A DNA stretch of 6,516 nt, taken from assembly GCA_002421565.1 (NCBI GenBank), contig DIKC01000001.1, positions 1 to 6,516 of the forward strand, read 5' to 3'. Position numbers and translations under genes: made by a program. The notes under the pieces were generated by a model, which was given only the letters and a program-made list of their open reading frames with translations, did no database searches and had not been told where the DNA came from. Positions 4,829 through 6,516 of the stretch are shown piece by piece. Every line of letters starts with the position of its first letter. Position 1 is the first letter of the stretch. This DNA is from Desulfobulbaceae bacterium UBA5628 (GTDB lineage: Bacteria > Desulfobacterota > Desulfobulbia > Desulfobulbales > Desulfurivibrionaceae).

Positions 4829-4863
4829 ATTGGTATGATAGACCAATAATGCCGGCCTGTCAA
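4829..4863 (-). promoter_or_regulatory. Sigma-70 promoter of the tumE operon with overlapping operator
   Basis: On the minus strand TTGACA (4863-4858, perfect -35), a 17-base spacer and TATCAT (4840-4835, 5 of 6) are followed by six bases and the ATG. The predicted +1 is the A of the start codon, so the mRNA would be leaderless. A perfect 7-bp inverted repeat (TATTGGT 4828-4834, ACCAATA 4842-4848) flanks the -10 box and is a good candidate for autorepression. Confidence 0.82.
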
Positions 4864-4924
4864 CCTTGGGGCCAGTCAACAAACAAACATGCGGAAGTCA
4901 GGTGCATAATCGGCGAGGGGCGGG

Positions 4925-4930
4925 TATAAT
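4925..4930 (+). promoter_or_regulatory. -10 box of the ispG promoter, close to the start codon
   Basis: TATAAT is a perfect -10 hexamer and ends eight bases before ATG 4939. A -35 at the right distance is poor (GTGCAT, 4902-4907, 17-base spacer). Start of transcription would fall at about 4937-4939, leaving no room for a ribosome-binding site; none is seen at the usual distance. The GC-rich surroundings (GGGCGGG, GCCCGGCC) make the AT-rich box stand out. Confidence 0.6.
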
Positions 4931-4938
4931 GCCCGGCC

Positions 4939-6033
4939 ATGAACGAGCGTAAAATAACCCGACAGATACGGGTCGGATCGGTGGCGATCGGCGGCGGCGC
5001 GCCGGTGGCGGTGCAGTCGATGACCAATACCGATACCCGCGATATTGAAGCGACCGTGGCCCAGGTCAAACGGCTGGAAGAGGCGGGCTGCGAGATCATC
5101 CGGGTGGCGGTGCTTGATTTGGAAGCAGCCGCCTCCATCCGGGCGATCCGGGAACGAATCGCCATTCCCCTGATCGCCGATATTCACTTCGACCACCGGC
5201 TGGCGATTGCCTCCCTGGAGCATGGCGCCCAGGGAATCCGGATCAATCCCGGCAATATCGGCGGCGAGGAAAAGCTGGCCAAGGTGGCGGCCGCCGCCAA
5301 GGCCCACCAGGCCCCGATCAGGGTCGGGGTCAACTCCGGCTCGGTGGAAAAGGATATTTTGCAGAAACACGGCCATCCCACCCCGGCCGCCCTGGTGGAA
5401 AGCGCCCTCCGCAACGTGGCCCGGCTGGAGCGGCTGGGTTTCGGCCAGCTCAAAATCTCGCTCAAATCATCGGATGTCCTGACCACCATCGCCGCCTACC
5501 GGCAATTGAGCGCGGCCTGCGATTACCCTCTTCACCTGGGGGTTACCGAGGCGGGCGGGCTGATCGCCGGTACGGTCAAATCCAGCGTCGCTCTGGGGAT
5601 ATTGCTGGCCGAGGGCATCGGCGACACCCTCCGCATCTCGCTGACCCGCGATCCGGTGGAGGAAATCCGGGTGGCCTACGAGCTGCTCCGCGCCCTCCGC
5701 CTGCGGGAACGCGGCCCGGAACTGATCTCCTGCCCCACCTGCGGCCGCTGCCAGGTCAATCTTTTCGGCCTGGCCGAGCAGGTGGAGGCCCATATCCAGA
5801 AAATCACCACCCCCCTTAAAATCGCGGTGATGGGCTGCGTGGTCAACGGCCCCGGCGAGGCCAAAGAGGCGGACATCGGGGTGGCCGGCGGCCACGGGGT
5901 GGGGATCATCTTCAAAAAGGGCAAAATCTTCAAAAAAGTGCCGGAAGCGGAATTGCTGCAAGTCTTTCTCGCGGAAATCGACCAGATGACCGAAGACCAG
6001 CCGCCTTCCCCTGACATCAAAGACATCAAATAA
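4939..6033 (+). CDS. ispG: 4-hydroxy-3-methylbut-2-en-1-yl diphosphate synthase (IspG/GcpE)
   Basis: IspG catalyses the reductive ring opening of 2-C-methyl-D-erythritol 2,4-cyclodiphosphate to HMBPP in the MEP isoprenoid pathway. It is a cytosolic iron-sulfur enzyme. At 364 residues it is the size of the short bacterial type. The N-terminal TIM barrel begins [20 protein letters not shown] and includes [30 protein letters not shown] and RINPGNIG. The C-terminal domain carries the [4Fe-4S] ligands Cys265 and Cys268 (SCPTCGRC) and Cys300 ([11 protein letters not shown]), with Glu307 as the expected fourth ligand or catalytic acid. Nothing is missing. The C terminus has a short extension ([12 protein letters not shown]). 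proS follows after 11 bases, so the two are probably co-transcribed from the promoter just upstream. Confidence 0.98.
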   Translation: MNERKITRQIRVGSVAIGGGAPVAVQSMTNTDTRDIEATVAQVKRLEEAGCEIIRVAVLDLEAAASIRAIRERIAIPLIADIHFDHRLAIASLEHGAQGIRINPGNIGGEEKLAKVAAAAKAHQAPIRVGVNSGSVEKDILQKHGHPTPAALVESALRNVARLERLGFGQLKISLKSSDVLTTIAAYRQLSAACDYPLHLGVTEAGGLIAGTVKSSVALGILLAEGIGDTLRISLTRDPVEEIRVAYELLRALRLRERGPELISCPTCGRCQVNLFGLAEQVEAHIQKITTPLKIAVMGCVVNGPGEAKEADIGVAGGHGVGIIFKKGKIFKKVPEAELLQVFLAEIDQMTEDQPPSPDIKDIK

Positions 6034-6044
6034 CGAGGCTTTCC

Positions 6045-6516
6045 ATGCGTTTCTCCCAACTGCTGCTGCCGACCCTCAAGGAAGACCCGGCCGAGGCCGA
6101 GGTCATCAGCCACAAGCTCCTGTTGCGGGCGGGCTATATCCGCAAGCTCACCGCCGGGGTTTACTCCTACCTCCCCCTGGGGCTGGCCGCGATCCGCAAG
6201 GTGGAACGAATCGTGCGGGAGGAGATGAACCGGGCCGGGGCCCAGGAACTGCTGCTGCCCATGGTCCAGCCCGCTGATTTATGGCAGGAATCGGGCCGTT
6301 GGGAAAAGTACGGGCCGGAACTGCTCCGCTTCACCGACCGCCACCAGCGGGAAAGTTGCCTCGGCCCCACCCACGAGGAGGTAATCACCGATCTGGTGCG
6401 GAAAAACGTCCATTCCTACCGCGACCTGCCCCTTAATCTCTACCAGATTCAGACCAAGTTCCGGGACGAAATCCGCCCCCGCTTCGGCCTGATGCGGGGC
6501 CGGGAATTCATCATGA
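6045..6516 (+). CDS. proS: Prolyl-tRNA synthetase, N-terminal part (3' end outside window)
   Basis: The 157 visible residues begin [20 protein letters not shown] and match bacterial-type ProS, which charges tRNA(Pro) with proline. Class II motif 1 is visible ([20 protein letters not shown] to [12 protein letters not shown], about 39-82), followed by the proline-binding-region segment [15 protein letters not shown] and class II motif 2 ([17 protein letters not shown]). The gene runs off the window end without a stop. GAGG at 6035-6038 lies six bases before ATG 6045. Full bacterial-type proteins have about 570 residues with a YbaK-like editing insert, which cannot be judged here. It follows ispG by 11 bases, an arrangement I recall from other deltaproteobacterial genomes. 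Confidence 0.97.
   Translation, partial: MRFSQLLLPTLKEDPAEAEVISHKLLLRAGYIRKLTAGVYSYLPLGLAAIRKVERIVREEMNRAGAQELLLPMVQPADLWQESGRWEKYGPELLRFTDRHQRESCLGPTHEEVITDLVRKNVHSYRDLPLNLYQIQTKFRDEIRPRFGLMRGREFIM

Overview
The window looks like accessory-rich chromosome of a Gram-negative, sulfate-reducer-like bacterium. I favour Desulfobacterota (the former Deltaproteobacteria, perhaps a Desulfobulbales relative). The grounds are a sigma-54 activator, a type IV pilin gene behind a sigma-54 promoter, and the adjacent pair ispG-proS in moderately GC-rich DNA. This placement is inference; no rRNA or other marker gene is present.

Layout. (1) 2-649: the 3' end of a sigma-54-dependent activator, from Walker B through the Fis-type helix-turn-helix. 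(2) 735-2150: three toxin-antitoxin (TA) loci in a row on the + strand. These are an intact Phd/YefM-PIN pair, an orphan XRE antitoxin broken by one extra base, and a ribbon-helix-helix antitoxin followed by a VapC that has lost its middle. (3) 2151-2440: a mostly empty stretch. (4) 2444-2959: a near-ideal -24/-12 promoter and a type IV pilin gene, closed by a strong terminator at 3010-3046. (5) 2970-3338: a direct duplication of about 170 bp. Each copy carries the terminator, a leader, a ribosome-binding site and a start codon; the second copy leads into (6) an intact YefM-YoeB module (3324-3867). (7) 3989-about 4165: the N-terminal stub of an AAA+ ATPase with a spoiled Walker A. (8) 4179-4828, minus strand: a TumE-type toxin (formerly DUF6516) and its HVO_A0114-like DNA-binding partner. 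(9) 4939 to the end: the housekeeping genes ispG and proS (partial).

The core genes (sigma-54 activator, ispG, proS) bracket about 4.2 kb holding five TA loci in different states: three look intact, one antitoxin is frameshifted and one toxin is internally deleted. An ATPase remnant lies among them. This reads as a hotspot where small addiction modules arrive and decay. The pilin gene is a single-gene transcription unit in the middle, and its promoter makes it a candidate target of a sigma-54 activator; whether that is the activator at 2-649 cannot be decided here.

The main regulatory observations are the sigma-54 promoter of the pilin gene and the divergent tumE/ispG promoters. The tumE promoter is placed so that transcription should start at, and the ispG promoter within a base or two of, the start codon (leaderless mRNAs). 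A perfect inverted repeat covers the tumE -10 box. I did not find an unmistakably new system; the duplicated leader at 2970-3338 and the TA graveyard are the least ordinary parts.
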